A DNA stretch of 64,000 bases from Micromonospora sp. MP36 (GCF_008119785.1 NZ_VSFA01000017.1:35500-99499), one strand, 5' to 3'; positions 1-9,745 are shown, numbered from the stretch's first letter. The notes: generated from the sequence alone by a model not told the origin. Program-made: numbers and translations.

Positions 1-1808
1 GCCGCTACGCCTTCGGCGGTCCGGAACTCAGCGTCCGGGTGCCCGCCGGCGCGTACTCGCTCGTCGCGTTCGTGGCCACCCGCGATCTGGCCGACGGCAA
101 TGGACTGGTTTCCTCGGTCTCGTTCCACGCCCGCCCCGAGGTTGTCCTCGACAAGGACACCACGATCACCTTCGATGCCCGTGCGGCGGAGAGGATCGCG
201 GTGCACACCGACCGTCCCTCGGAGGTGCGCGGCTACACCACCGGCTACGCCCGCCGCTGGAATGAAGCCGGCCGTCTCGGCGTGGCGACCTACCTGAACG
301 TGCCGGACTTCGTCCACGACCTGTACATGGAGGAGTCTTCGGCCGCCAAGGACGGCAGCTTCACGTACGCCACTCAGGTGCGCGCCTACGCGCTGCGCGC
401 GGAGCTGACCGTGGCGGGGGAGAAGGTCGCGTACGAGCCGGCGAGCACCCGCGCCGAGTTTGACGGCACCGGCTCGGCGGAGCTGGTCGACGTCGGCGAC
501 GCGGCCCAGCTGGCGAGCGCGGACGTGCGGGGCCGGGTGGCGCTCGTCTCCAGCCGTCCGCAGTACCCGAACGACTACCTTGCCCGGGACGCCAAGAAGG
601 CCGGCGCGGTCGGTGTCGTCCTCGGCTACCCGGACTACCCGGGACGCTGGGACTACCCCACCTCCCTTCCCGGCGTGCCGATCGTCCAGCTGGAGACCGC
701 CGAGTTCGCCGCGTTGCGGGCTCGCCTGGCCGCCGGCGCGCCGGCCGCCATTTCCTGGCATGGTACGGCGCTGGCCACGAGCCCGTACGTGTACAACCTC
801 GCCCAGTCCGGCTCAGGGCGGATCCACGTGCGCGACATCGTCGCCCGTGACCGGGACCTCGCGTCGATCCCGTCGCGCTGGTACGGGATGAAGGACGGCG
901 CGGTACGCACCGACGCGGTCTTCGCGCAGCCGACGGCCTGGAACACGGCCGTGCAGACGGGCACCGACAAGCACCCGATCGCCGCCCCGATCGCCCGGAC
1001 GGAGCTCTTCACGGCCGACGACTCCCTGCGATGGACGCAGCGTGGCTCCAGCGACCAGTTCCACACCGAGTACCTGTACGACGGCCCGTTCAGCTACCGG
1101 CCAGGGCAGCAGCCCGACACCACCTGGTACCGGGGCATCATGCGCCCGGTGCCGCCGCGGGCCGGCACCGGCCTGGAGAACGCCGCGGTGCGCGACGGTG
1201 ACGACCTGGTCTTCGCGGTGCCAAGCTGGGGCGACGCGGCCGGCCACGATGGGGTGTCGGGCACGCGGGACGCCAAGTCGGCGCTGCTGACCGTCGACGG
1301 CGCGCCGGTGATCCCGGTTGCCGGCAGGTACCGCGTCCCCGAGGGCCCCGCCACGGTCACCTACACCCAGGAGGTCACCCGGTATCTTCAGTTCTATCCG
1401 GGTTGGACGGGCAGCGCCGGCAGCCGTACGGAGTGGACCTTCTGCACCTCGGCCACCGACCAGGGCCGGCTTCCCGTCCTGTTCCCCGCGTACGAGGCCG
1501 ATCTGGACGATTACAACAGCGCTCCCGCCACGGCGACCTTCCCGCTGACGATCTCTGCGGACCGGCAGGGCGGCGCCAAGGTCGAGCTGACCGACGTCAA
1601 GGTCGAGTACGCCATCGGCCAACAGCAGACGGCGGGCACCATCACCTCCTGGAAGCCGGCCACGGTGACCGGCGGGGGCACGTCCTGGACGGCGACGCTC
1701 GATCAGAGCACCGCCTCCGGCCAGTACGTCTCGCTACGGGTGACGGCGACGGCCGGTGACGGGTCGACGGTGCGGCAGACGGTGGTGCGCGCCTACCCGG
1801 TGTCCTGA
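1..1808 (+). CDS. S8 (subtilisin-like) secreted serine peptidase, C-terminal part
   Basis: The reading frame is open from the first full codon at base 3, so the N-terminus and the Asp/His/Ser catalytic domain, if present, lie outside the window. A protease-associated (PA) domain is visible at about bases 470-770 (GRVALVSSR, then AGAVGVVLGYPDYPG). It is followed by a long beta-rich tail with many Tyr/Trp/Thr residues, ending in a fibronectin/Ig-like segment (about 1530-1808). This layout is usual for large exported S8 proteases of Streptomyces and Micromonospora. The family assignment rests on the PA domain plus the tail, because no catalytic motif can be checked here. A strong hairpin follows the stop codon. 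Confidence 0.7.
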   Translation, partial: RYAFGGPELSVRVPAGAYSLVAFVATRDLADGNGLVSSVSFHARPEVVLDKDTTITFDARAAERIAVHTDRPSEVRGYTTGYARRWNEAGRLGVATYLNVPDFVHDLYMEESSAAKDGSFTYATQVRAYALRAELTVAGEKVAYEPASTRAEFDGTGSAELVDVGDAAQLASADVRGRVALVSSRPQYPNDYLARDAKKAGAVGVVLGYPDYPGRWDYPTSLPGVPIVQLETAEFAALRARLAAGAPAAISWHGTALATSPYVYNLAQSGSGRIHVRDIVARDRDLASIPSRWYGMKDGAVRTDAVFAQPTAWNTAVQTGTDKHPIAAPIARTELFTADDSLRWTQRGSSDQFHTEYLYDGPFSYRPGQQPDTTWYRGIMRPVPPRAGTGLENAAVRDGDDLVFAVPSWGDAAGHDGVSGTRDAKSALLTVDGAPVIPVAGRYRVPEGPATVTYTQEVTRYLQFYPGWTGSAGSRTEWTFCTSATDQGRLPVLFPAYEADLDDYNSAPATATFPLTISADRQGGAKVELTDVKVEYAIGQQQTAGTITSWKPATVTGGGTSWTATLDQSTASGQYVSLRVTATAGDGSTVRQTVVRAYPVS

Positions 1809-1827
1809 CGTCACCGCGACTGTCACC

Positions 1828-1860
1828 CCGCCCCCGGCCCGCTTCATGGGCCGGGGGCGG
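1828..1860 (+). terminator. Stem-loop terminator after the S8 protease
   Basis: A 13-bp perfect stem (CCGCCCCCGGCCC at 1828-1840 and its complement at 1848-1860) with a 7-nt loop begins about 20 nt after the stop codon. It has no U-tract, as is common in actinomycetes. Confidence 0.7.
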
Positions 1861-2093
1861 TCGGCTCTGTGCATCTCTCAGCCACTCACGCCACTAGGGG
1901 CTGCTCGGCCAGTTCGGTCAGCTGCACGGTGCACAGGCCGCGTCGTTCAACGCGTACGTCGGTCACCTTGAGCTGCCTGCCGGGGCGGGAGTGACCTTCG
2001 CCCTGGCGGTGATGGTCGCGGTCGTGCTCCGGCACGTACCGGCCTTCGGTGACCAGCAGGCCGGACCGCAGTCGCCGAGGCGCGTGCCGGGAC

Positions 2094-2306
2094 ATGAACA
2101 CGCCCGGCCGGTGGCGGATGCTGGTCACGGCCGCCAACCGCCAGCCGGCGGTGGCAGCCTACGTCCGTGGCGCCGGCGACGCCGCGTTCCGCCCCTTCGC
2201 GCTGATCGTGCTAAGCCCGGAGGAGGGCCTCCTCGCCGCGACCGACGCGTTCGTGGCACCCGACCTGTTCGCCACGTTCGGTCTGGCGGCGAGCCCCGGA
2301 CGGTAG
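2094..2306 (+). pseudogene. Remnant of an ECF sigma factor C-terminal (SnoaL-like) domain
   Basis: The frame from ATG 2094 reads TAANRQPAVAAYVRG, then DAAFRPFALIVL and FVAPDLFATFGL. This resembles the end of the SnoaL-like domain that closes SigG/SigJ-type ECF sigma factors (normally xxNRQPAxxxYxR, then a Leu/Ile-rich strand, then FxxFGLP). No sigma region 2 or region 4 is found upstream in any frame, so what is left is about 70 residues of a gene normally above 300 residues. The rest of 1861-2582 shows no convincing gene. The fragment is probably a deletion remnant. It could be a tiny stand-alone protein, but no ribosome-binding site supports that. Confidence 0.45.
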
Positions 2307-2582
2307 CGCCCCGGGGCCCGGGGAGCAGCTCCTCCGCGCGCCAATCATCGCATGTTTTGCCAGCTCCGTCCGGGTATGCCACTTTCGCCGCTTTTGAGGA
2401 AGTTCGGTCCCTGCTGCTGAGGTTTGCTCAATAAGCTCCGAAGCGAGCTGCCGCCCGGCCCCAGGACCCCTGGTGCGGGTCGCGCTGCTCCATCCGCGCA
2501 CCACGCGGACACCTGCCTGACGCCGCCCTCTCCGGCGGCCTGGGCTTCGACCGCCGGAATCCACGGAGATGCGTGAGACACG

Positions 2583-4106
2583 ATGAAGGACGCGGACACG
2601 ATGGTGCTGCCCCGGCTCGCGTCAGCCGAGGTCAGCGTCGAGGACCCCTGGGGGGAAGGCCGTGGCGCCCCCGCCTCCGCCCCCGGTCGCCCGGCGGCCG
2701 GCACCGCGCGGTGGCGTAGCGTCGCGTGGCTGGTCCCGGCGCTGCTGATGGGCGCGCTGAGCGTCGTCGGCGCCGGCGCCCCCGGACTACGGACGGAAGA
2801 GCTCGCGACCTGGGCCGCGGCCAGGTCGTCCTGGCGGGACAACTGGTCGATGCTCCACTCGGGCGACGCCACCGCAGCGCCCTACCACCTGCTGATGCGC
2901 GCGTGGGCGGAGGCCTTCGGCACCTCCGACCTCGCCCTGCGCGCGCCCTCCATGCTGGCCATGACCGGGGCGGCGGCGCTGGTCGGCGTACTCGCGGCCC
3001 GGATGTTCGCACCGGCCACCGGGGTCCTGGCTGGGGTGATCTTCGCGCTGCTGCCGACCTCGACGCGGTACGCGCAGGAGGCCCAGCCGTACGCCCTGAC
3101 CATGCTCGCCGCGGTGCTCGCCACCTGGCTCCTGCTGTCGGCGATCGACGGACCCTGGTTCTGGCGCTTCGCGCGCTACGCCGGCGCGGTGGTGCTGCTG
3201 GGGCTGTGCAACGTGGTCGCGCTGCTGCTGCTCGCCGGCCACGGCTGGGCCGTGTTCGCCTTCCGGCGAGGGCGGACGCTCCGGTGGCTGGCCGCCGCGG
3301 CGATGGGCGCGCTGCCCGCGGCCGGGCTGCTCTGGCTCGCCGCGCCGCACGGCGCGCAACTCGCGCGGAGCGCGCACCCGAGCCTGCCGATGCTGGCCGC
3401 GGCGCCCCGCGAACTGTTCGGCGTCGCCGCACTGGGCGCCGTGCTGCTCGTGTTGGCGCTGTTCAGCCTCCCGCTGCGCTACTCCGCCGCCCTCTGCACC
3501 GCCTGGGCGGTGGTGCCCCCGCTGGCGCTGCTGCTGATCGCCCAGGTGGCGCCGGTCTGGCTGCCCCAGTACCTGCTCTTCACGCTGCCGGCGTGGGCGA
3601 TTCTCGGCGCGGCCGCCCTGTCCCGGGCCCGGCTGGGATGGGCCGCCGGCGTGCTGGCGGCGATCGCCGTGATCGGCGCGCCGGCCCAGCTGGCCCTGCG
3701 GGAACCGGACGGACACCAGCAGGCCAGCCGCCGGCTCGCGGCGGTCATCGAACACCGCCTGCAGGCCAACGACGGTGTCGTCTACAGCGCCGCCGACCCC
3801 GGCGACGGGCGGGTCGGCCGGAACCTGGTGGCGCACTACCTGCCCGCCGACCGCCGGCCGCGAGACGTGCTCGGTCCACAGGGCGTCGACGGCCGGCAGC
3901 CGGCCGCCCGGTGCACCGACGTGGCCGGGTGCCTGCGCGGCACGCGGCGGCTGTGGGTGATCCGGCTCGGTGCCCGCACGGACCCGGTGCAGGGCATCGG
4001 CGGGGCGACGGAACAGCTGCTCCGCACCAGATATCAGGTGGCGCAGGTCTGGCGACCGACGGGGCTGACGCTGGCCCTGCTGGTGAACGAGCGGACCGAT
4101 CTCTGA
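2583..4106 (+). CDS. GT-C fold (GT39/ArnT-like) membrane glycosyltransferase
   Basis: A 507-residue integral membrane protein with about 11-12 hydrophobic segments from residue 45 to 400, after a Pro/Ala-rich cytosolic start. The first periplasmic loop carries TEELATWAAARSSW, with the acidic residue typical of the catalytic loop of polyprenyl-phosphate-sugar dependent mannosyl/arabinosyltransferases. TRYAQEAQPYAL is the conserved segment seen in GT39 relatives. A soluble domain of about 110 residues ends the protein. It probably moves a sugar from a lipid carrier onto an extracytoplasmic acceptor. It sits 132 nt before the GT2 synthase, so a role in the same exopolysaccharide is inferred. ATG 2583 is used; ATG 2601 is an alternative start. 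Confidence 0.8.
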   Translation: MKDADTMVLPRLASAEVSVEDPWGEGRGAPASAPGRPAAGTARWRSVAWLVPALLMGALSVVGAGAPGLRTEELATWAAARSSWRDNWSMLHSGDATAAPYHLLMRAWAEAFGTSDLALRAPSMLAMTGAAALVGVLAARMFAPATGVLAGVIFALLPTSTRYAQEAQPYALTMLAAVLATWLLLSAIDGPWFWRFARYAGAVVLLGLCNVVALLLLAGHGWAVFAFRRGRTLRWLAAAAMGALPAAGLLWLAAPHGAQLARSAHPSLPMLAAAPRELFGVAALGAVLLVLALFSLPLRYSAALCTAWAVVPPLALLLIAQVAPVWLPQYLLFTLPAWAILGAAALSRARLGWAAGVLAAIAVIGAPAQLALREPDGHQQASRRLAAVIEHRLQANDGVVYSAADPGDGRVGRNLVAHYLPADRRPRDVLGPQGVDGRQPAARCTDVAGCLRGTRRLWVIRLGARTDPVQGIGGATEQLLRTRYQVAQVWRPTGLTLALLVNERTDL

Positions 4107-4238
4107 CCGTGGCCGCGCCGGCGGGGAGCGCCGGATCCCGTTGACCGTACCTGTATTGCGAACTGTCCATCCGTATCAGCCGCGCACGACCGGTCAGCGC
4201 CGAGTTCGTGGCGAGCAAGTCGAACCCTTGGGGGAACC

Positions 4239-6167
4239 GTGGGCGTCGCTGTCGATACCCGTCTGTCTGAAGCCGCGGGGGAGGGGACCACCGGTGGCAG
4301 GCGTGCGCCGGTCGCCTCGGCTCAGCCGTCATCCGGCCAGCGCCCCGACCGTCGCCTGCTGAACATCAAGGCGCGCCTCGTGTACGCGAAATGCGGTGCG
4401 GTGGCGGGACCCCTGGTTGCCCCGCGGCACCCACGGGCCCCGGTCGAGTTCCGCCCTGTCGCCTCGCCCGCGGCACGGCTGATCCTGACGCTGCTCGTCC
4501 TGGTCAACAGCGCGGCCGGGCTGGTGCTCATCGGGTGGCTGCTGCTGCCTCAGCACGTACCCGGATCGGGCGTGCTCGGGCTCGGCGGCTGGCAGACGGT
4601 GGCGGCCCGGCTCGGCTTCTGCGTGGTCGTCGGGGTCGAGCTGATACGCCTCGCGCAGAACGTGGTCGTCTGGGTGTTCGCCTACCACGCCAAGGACCCG
4701 GTCCCGGTCGACCCGCCGGTCGGCCTGCGGGTGGCGTTGCTCACCACCATCGTGCCCAGCAAGGAGCCGATCGACGTGGTCGAGCGCACCCTGGGGCGGC
4801 TGCGCCAGCTGGTGTACTGCGGCCAGGTGGACGTCTGGATCCTCGACGAGGGTGACGATCCGGCGGTGCGGGAGATGGCCGCGCGGCTCGGCGTGCACCA
4901 CTTCAGCCGCAAGGGCCGCCCCGAGTACAACCAGCCGAGCGGTGAGTTCCGCGCCAGGACGAAGTCGGGCAACCACAACGCCTGGCGGGCCGAACACGAG
5001 CACCGGTACGACGTGGTCGCCAACGTCGACCCGGATCACGTGCCGCTGCCGAACTTCCTGGAACGCACGCTCGGATACTTCCGCGACCCGGACGTCGCCT
5101 TCGTGGTCACGCCGCAGGTCTACGGCAACATGCACCAGAACTTCGTCGCGCACGGCGCCTCGGTGCAGCAGTACCTCTACAACGGCCTGATCGCGCGGGG
5201 CGGGAACGGCCTGGACGCCCCGCTGCTCACCGGCACCGGGCATCTCTACCGGCCGGCGGCGTGGCGGACCATCGGCGGCTACCAGGACTCGATCATCGAG
5301 GACCACCTGACCAGCATCCGGATCCACTCGGCCGTGAACCCGGAGACGGGCAACCAGTGGAAGGGCGTCTACACCCCGGACGTGGTGGCCCTCGGGGAGG
5401 GCCCGACGTCGTGGGCGGACTACTTCAACCAGCAGAAGCGCTGGGCGGCCGGCATCTGCGAGATCCTGGTACGCCCGGAGCTGCGCGCGCCCCGCGAGCT
5501 GGGCGCGCGGCGGCGCTGGCAGTACCGCCTGCTCCAGTTCTACTACCCGAGCGTGGCGGTCAGCCTGCTGCTGGGCAACCTCGCCACGGCCCTCTACCTG
5601 CTCACCGGGGTGAGCTCCACCCAGGTCGACGCCGCTTTGTGGTCGGTGCTGTGGGGTTCGAGCATTGTCACCTGGTTCGTGCTGTGGCTCTGGCTCCGCC
5701 GCTTCAACATCGCGCCCCACGAGCGGGAGGAGATCGGCATGGTCGGCATGGCCCTGGCGCTGTTCGCCGGGCCCGTCTACGTGGCCGCGGCCGTCGGCGC
5801 GCTGCTGCGGCGCAAGCTCGGGTTCGTGGTGACGGCCAAGGGGAAGCTGCGCACCACCGAGTCGCTCGGCACCTTCCGCCTGCACCTGTGCTGGGCAGCC
5901 TGCGCCGCCGGCCTGCTCGGCGCGAGTTTCCTGCTCGACAACAGCTTCCCCCTGCTGCGGGTGTGGCCGGTGCTGACCCTCCTGACCGGGCTTGTCCCGC
6001 CGCTGATCGCGCTCGTGTCGAACATCCGGGCCAACCGTGAGCAGCCCGACGAGACGGCCGAGCCCGCCGAGCCCGCCGAGCCCGCCGAGCCTGCCGCTCG
6101 CGCGGCTGACGGCGAGGAGCGCCACCCGCCGAAGTCACGGGTGGCGGCTGAGGGGGTGCTGCAGTGA
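4239..6167 (+). CDS. Processive GT2 glycosyltransferase (BcsA/hyaluronan-synthase-like)
   Basis: A 642-residue polysaccharide synthase: two membrane segments (about residues 85-150), a cytosolic GT2 domain (about 165-415), then 4-5 more membrane segments. Hallmarks of processive beta-glycosyltransferases are visible: DEGDD (near 204), the DxD-type NVDPDH (near 263), TGTGHLYR (near 331), IIEDH (near 353) and the QQKRW acceptor/product motif (near 398). No PilZ domain is seen at the end, unlike BcsA. The tail carries a short tandem repeat AEPAEPAEPAEPA. The start is GTG 4239 behind GGGGGAA. Its stop overlaps the next GTG by 4 nt, so it is translationally coupled to the GH26 genes. The polymer is unknown; a mannan or glucan is a guess based on the hydrolases. 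Confidence 0.88.
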   Translation: MGVAVDTRLSEAAGEGTTGGRRAPVASAQPSSGQRPDRRLLNIKARLVYAKCGAVAGPLVAPRHPRAPVEFRPVASPAARLILTLLVLVNSAAGLVLIGWLLLPQHVPGSGVLGLGGWQTVAARLGFCVVVGVELIRLAQNVVVWVFAYHAKDPVPVDPPVGLRVALLTTIVPSKEPIDVVERTLGRLRQLVYCGQVDVWILDEGDDPAVREMAARLGVHHFSRKGRPEYNQPSGEFRARTKSGNHNAWRAEHEHRYDVVANVDPDHVPLPNFLERTLGYFRDPDVAFVVTPQVYGNMHQNFVAHGASVQQYLYNGLIARGGNGLDAPLLTGTGHLYRPAAWRTIGGYQDSIIEDHLTSIRIHSAVNPETGNQWKGVYTPDVVALGEGPTSWADYFNQQKRWAAGICEILVRPELRAPRELGARRRWQYRLLQFYYPSVAVSLLLGNLATALYLLTGVSSTQVDAALWSVLWGSSIVTWFVLWLWLRRFNIAPHEREEIGMVGMALALFAGPVYVAAAVGALLRRKLGFVVTAKGKLRTTESLGTFRLHLCWAACAAGLLGASFLLDNSFPLLRVWPVLTLLTGLVPPLIALVSNIRANREQPDETAEPAEPAEPAEPAARAADGEERHPPKSRVAAEGVLQ

Positions 6168-7330
6168 GGAGGCTGACCGGGCCGCGGGTGCTGATGGTGT
6201 TGATCGGTGCGCTGCTGACCTACGCCTCCGCTTCGGCCCTCGCCACCACCTCCCGCCCCGGACAGGATGCCCCGTCCGGACGGGCGGCGAAGACCGAACC
6301 GGGCCGGGGGCTGGCGGCCGGAGCCGCCCAACCCGCCGGGTCGCCCTCGGCTCGACAACTCTTCCCGCCGCCCGGCAAGGCGTTCATCGGAGTGATGACC
6401 GAGAAGGGCCCGCACGACTTCACTGCGACGAACATGGTCGCGGCGGCCGCTAAGCACCAGCCGCAGGTGATGCTCTTCAGCTCCGGGTGGGCGGCCGATA
6501 CGTTCGACCGGACGCTGTTCGACCAGATCAAGGACCGGGGCATGCTGCCGATGCTGGGCTGGGAGCCCTGGGACTACCGGTTGGGCGAAGCGGCCATCAG
6601 GAAGGGGCTGTCCGCCGAGGAGATCGACCGGGCACGCAACGAGCAGGCCCAGTACCGGTTGGCCAACATCGCGCGGGGGGACTTCGATGGCTACCTGCGG
6701 TCCTGGGCGGAAGGGATCAAGTCGCTCGGCTACCCGGTGGCCATCCGGTTCGCGCACGAGATGAACGGCTACTGGTATCCGTGGTGCGAGTCGGTCAACG
6801 GCAACCAGCCGGGTGACTACGTCAAGGCGTGGCGGCACGTACATGACCTGTTCCGGTCCGTCGGGGCCACCAACGTCACCTGGGTGTGGAGCCCGAACAA
6901 CAGGTGGGACGACTCGACGCAGAAGATCGGCACGTTCTATCCGGGCGATTCCTACGTCGACTGGGTGGGCCTCTCGGGCTACTACAGCACGGTGTTCACC
7001 TCGGAGTACCGGTCCTTCGACACGATCTTCAAGCAGAGCATCGAGGAGATCCGGGCCTTCAGCAGCAAGCCGCTGGTCATCACCGAGACCGGTGCCTCCG
7101 ACGCCAACGGGCGTAAGGCCGAGTGGATCACGGAAACCTTCCGGGCCCTGCCGAGCTACCCGGACATCATCGGTGTCATCTGGTTCGAGGTGAACAAGGA
7201 GAAGGAACTGGACTGGCGCATCGTCAGCTCACCGGCCGTGGCGAATGCCTTCGCCACGGCGGTCGCCGACCCTCGCTACCAGTTCACCTGGTCGCCGGAC
7301 ATGCTTCCGCGCACGAAACTGGAGAATTAG
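6164..7330 (+). CDS. GH26-family glycoside hydrolase, copy 1 (beta-mannanase-like)
   Basis: An N-terminal hydrophobic segment (residues about 8-30, signal peptide or membrane anchor) and a low-complexity linker precede a GH26 TIM barrel. The catalytic acid/base Glu is E199 in RFAHEMNG and the nucleophile is E308 in ITETGA, both intact. Other conserved pieces are GWEPWDY, WVWSPN and IWFEVNKE. GH26 enzymes cut beta-1,4-mannan or mixed beta-glucans outside the cell. The GTG start overlaps the stop of the GT2 gene, so the hydrolase is made together with the synthase. A role in trimming or releasing the new polymer is inferred, as for hydrolases in cellulose and alginate operons. Confidence 0.87.
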   Translation: MRRLTGPRVLMVLIGALLTYASASALATTSRPGQDAPSGRAAKTEPGRGLAAGAAQPAGSPSARQLFPPPGKAFIGVMTEKGPHDFTATNMVAAAAKHQPQVMLFSSGWAADTFDRTLFDQIKDRGMLPMLGWEPWDYRLGEAAIRKGLSAEEIDRARNEQAQYRLANIARGDFDGYLRSWAEGIKSLGYPVAIRFAHEMNGYWYPWCESVNGNQPGDYVKAWRHVHDLFRSVGATNVTWVWSPNNRWDDSTQKIGTFYPGDSYVDWVGLSGYYSTVFTSEYRSFDTIFKQSIEEIRAFSSKPLVITETGASDANGRKAEWITETFRALPSYPDIIGVIWFEVNKEKELDWRIVSSPAVANAFATAVADPRYQFTWSPDMLPRTKLEN

Positions 7331-7347
7331 ATGTCTGGGATTCGCCG

Positions 7348-8529
7348 ATGATGAGGTTGAGTCTTCCGCGGGTGCTGATGGTGCTGACCGGCGCGTTGCT
7401 GCTGACGTACGCGTTCGCCATCGCACCGACCACCGCGTCCGAAGGCCGGGAGGACGGCCCGGCCGGCCGGCTGGTGCGGGCCGAGCCGGGTAGGCCGGCG
7501 CCCGCCGAGGCCAAGGCAATGGCGACGGACGCACCGGTCCCGCCGCCGCGCCCGGCTGCGGAACTCTTCCCGCCGCCCGGCAAGGCGTTCATCGGGCTGA
7601 TGACCGAGAAGGGCCCGCACGACTTCACCGCGACGAACATGTTCGCGGCGGCCGCTAAGCACGAGCCGCAGGTGATGCTCTTCAGCTCCGGGTGGGCGGC
7701 CGACACGTTCGACCGGACGCTCTTCGACCGGATCAGTGAGCGCGGCATGCTGCCGATGCTGGGCTGGGAACCCTGGGACTACCTGGTGGACCAGGCGGCC
7801 CGCGAGAAGAACCTGCCCTCCCGCGATATCGACAAGATCCGGTCCAACCAGCCGACCTACCGCCTGTCCCGCATCACGGGTGGGGACTTCGATCCCTACC
7901 TGCGCTCCTGGGCGGAAGGGATCAAGTCCCTCGGCTACCCGGTGGCCATCCGGTTCGCCCACGAGATGAACGGCGACTGGTACCCGTGGTCCGAGGCGAC
8001 CAACGGCAACCGGCCCGGCGAGTACGTCCAGGCGTGGCGCCACGTACATGACCTGTTCCGGGCCGTCGGAGCCACCAACGTCATCTGGGTCTGGAGCCCG
8101 AACGCCCGATGGGACAAGTCCACCGTGAAACTGTCCGACGTCTACCCGGGCGACGACTACGTCGACTGGGTGGGCGCCACCGGCTACTACGGCACAGGGG
8201 TCTTCACGGACTACCGGTCCTTCGACGCGATCTTCGGCCCCACCCTCACCGAGATCCGCGCGTTCAGCCGGAAACCGATGGTCATCACCGAGACCGGTGC
8301 CACCGACGCGACCGGGCGCAAGGCCGAGTGGATCAAAGACGCCTTCCAGACGCTGCCCCGGTACAAGGACATCATCGGCCTCATCTGGTTCGAGGTGAAC
8401 AAGGAACTCGACTGGCGGGTCGCCAGTTCCCCGGCCGTGGCGAAGGCGTTTGCCGACGCGGTCGCGGACCCTCGCTACCAGTTCGCCTGGTCGCCGGACT
8501 CGCTCCCGCGTACCACGGTCGACAACTAG
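7348..8529 (+). CDS. GH26-family glycoside hydrolase, copy 2
   Basis: Paralogue of the preceding gene, 393 residues, starting 17 nt after its stop. Both active-site motifs are kept (RFAHEMNG, ITETGA), as are FPPPGKAFIG and FSSGWAADTFDRTLF. Differences cluster in the linker, in the helix after GWEPWDY and in the loop after WVGATGYYG. An N-terminal hydrophobic segment (LMVLTGALLLTYAFAIAP) suggests export. ATG 7348 and ATG 7351 are adjacent candidate starts and the ribosome-binding site is weak, so it may rely on coupling with copy 1. Confidence 0.87.
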   Translation: MMRLSLPRVLMVLTGALLLTYAFAIAPTTASEGREDGPAGRLVRAEPGRPAPAEAKAMATDAPVPPPRPAAELFPPPGKAFIGLMTEKGPHDFTATNMFAAAAKHEPQVMLFSSGWAADTFDRTLFDRISERGMLPMLGWEPWDYLVDQAAREKNLPSRDIDKIRSNQPTYRLSRITGGDFDPYLRSWAEGIKSLGYPVAIRFAHEMNGDWYPWSEATNGNRPGEYVQAWRHVHDLFRAVGATNVIWVWSPNARWDKSTVKLSDVYPGDDYVDWVGATGYYGTGVFTDYRSFDAIFGPTLTEIRAFSRKPMVITETGATDATGRKAEWIKDAFQTLPRYKDIIGLIWFEVNKELDWRVASSPAVAKAFADAVADPRYQFAWSPDSLPRTTVDN

Positions 8530-8560
8530 ACGTGCGCAGCACCGAGAACGGGGAAGTGCC

Positions 8561-9745
8561 ATGGTAAGGCTGACCGCTCCACGGGTCGTGACGGTGTTGA
8601 TCGGCACGTTGCTGCTGACCTACGCCTTCGCCGTCGCGCCGGCCACGACGTCCGGAACCCGGGACGAGCCGACGTCCGACCGGCTTGCGAAGACCGAACA
8701 GCGGGACTCGGTGGTGACCGCCGAAGCCAATTCGGTGGCGACGGATCCACCGATCGAGCCGCCCCGACCGGCGGTGGAGATCTTCCCGCCGGCGGGAAAG
8801 GCGTTCATCGGGGCCTTCACCCAGAAGGGCCCGTACGACTTCACCGCGCTGGACACCTTCACGACGGCCGCGAAACACCAGCCGCAGGTGATGCTCTTCA
8901 GCTCCGGGTGGGCGGCCGACACGTTCGACCGGATGCCCTTCGACCAGATCAAGGACCGGGGCATGCTGCCGATGCTGGGCTGGGAACCCTGGGACTACCG
9001 GTTGGACGAAACGGCCCGCCGGAAGCGGTTGCCCGCCCGCCAGATCGACAAGATCCGGTCCAACCAGCCGGCCTACCGCCTGTCCCGCATCACGCGCGGG
9101 GACTTCGATCCCTACCTGCGCTCCTGGGCGGAAGGCATCAAGTCCCTCGGCTACCCGGTGGCCATCCGGTTCGCGCACGAGATGAACGGCGACTGGTACC
9201 CGTGGTGCGCGAAGGCCAACGGCAACCGGCCGGGCGACTACGTCAAGGCGTGGCGCCACGTGCATGACCTGTTCCAGGCCGTCGGAGCCACCAACGTCAT
9301 CTGGGTCTGGAGCCCGAACGCCCGATGGAGCAGGTCGACCGTGAAACTCTCCGAGGTCTACCCGGGCGACGACTACGTCGACTGGGTGGGCGCCACCGGC
9401 TACTACGGCACCGGCGCCTTCTCCCGCTACCGCTCCTTCGACGCGATCTTCAACCCCACCATCGCAGAGATCCGCGCCTTCACCAGGAAGCCGATGGTCA
9501 TCACCGAGACCGGCGCCTCGGACGGCCACAAGCGCAAGGCCGAGTGGATCAGGCAGGCCTTCCAGGTGCTGCCCCGGCACAAGGACATCATCGGCCTCAT
9601 CTGGTTCGAGGTGGACAAGGAACTGGACTGGCGCGTCGTTAGCTCTCCGGCCTCGGCGGCGGCCTTCGCCAAGGCGGTCGCCAACCCCCGATACCAGTTC
9701 AGCTGGTCCCCGGACATGGTCCCGCGTACCGGACTGGACGGTTAG
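8561..9745 (+). CDS. GH26-family glycoside hydrolase, copy 3
   Basis: Third tandem GH26 gene, 394 residues, start ATG 8561 behind GGGGAAG. The acid/base (RFAHEMNG) and nucleophile (ITETGA) motifs are intact. It is closer to copy 2 than to copy 1 (shared RLSRITxGDFDPYLRSW and SPNARW segments), so the array probably grew by two successive duplications. Its most distinctive change is ITETGASDGHKRK where copy 2 has TGATDATGRK, and the start of the barrel differs (GAFTQKGPYDFTALD). The signal segment matches the other copies in place but has diverged in sequence. It is the last gene of the polysaccharide block. Confidence 0.87.
   Translation: MVRLTAPRVVTVLIGTLLLTYAFAVAPATTSGTRDEPTSDRLAKTEQRDSVVTAEANSVATDPPIEPPRPAVEIFPPAGKAFIGAFTQKGPYDFTALDTFTTAAKHQPQVMLFSSGWAADTFDRMPFDQIKDRGMLPMLGWEPWDYRLDETARRKRLPARQIDKIRSNQPAYRLSRITRGDFDPYLRSWAEGIKSLGYPVAIRFAHEMNGDWYPWCAKANGNRPGDYVKAWRHVHDLFQAVGATNVIWVWSPNARWSRSTVKLSEVYPGDDYVDWVGATGYYGTGAFSRYRSFDAIFNPTIAEIRAFTRKPMVITETGASDGHKRKAEWIRQAFQVLPRHKDIIGLIWFEVDKELDWRVVSSPASAAAFAKAVANPRYQFSWSPDMVPRTGLDG

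Noticed and set aside
1886..2137. Small minus-strand frame ending in a VTDVRVERRGLCTVQLTEL-like stretch
   Set aside because: Its end looks somewhat protein-like but the start is not, there is no ribosome-binding site, and I could not tie it to any family.
6164..9745. Triple GH26 as an assembly duplication
   Set aside because: The copies differ in sequence throughout, in length and in their spacers, so they are real paralogues.
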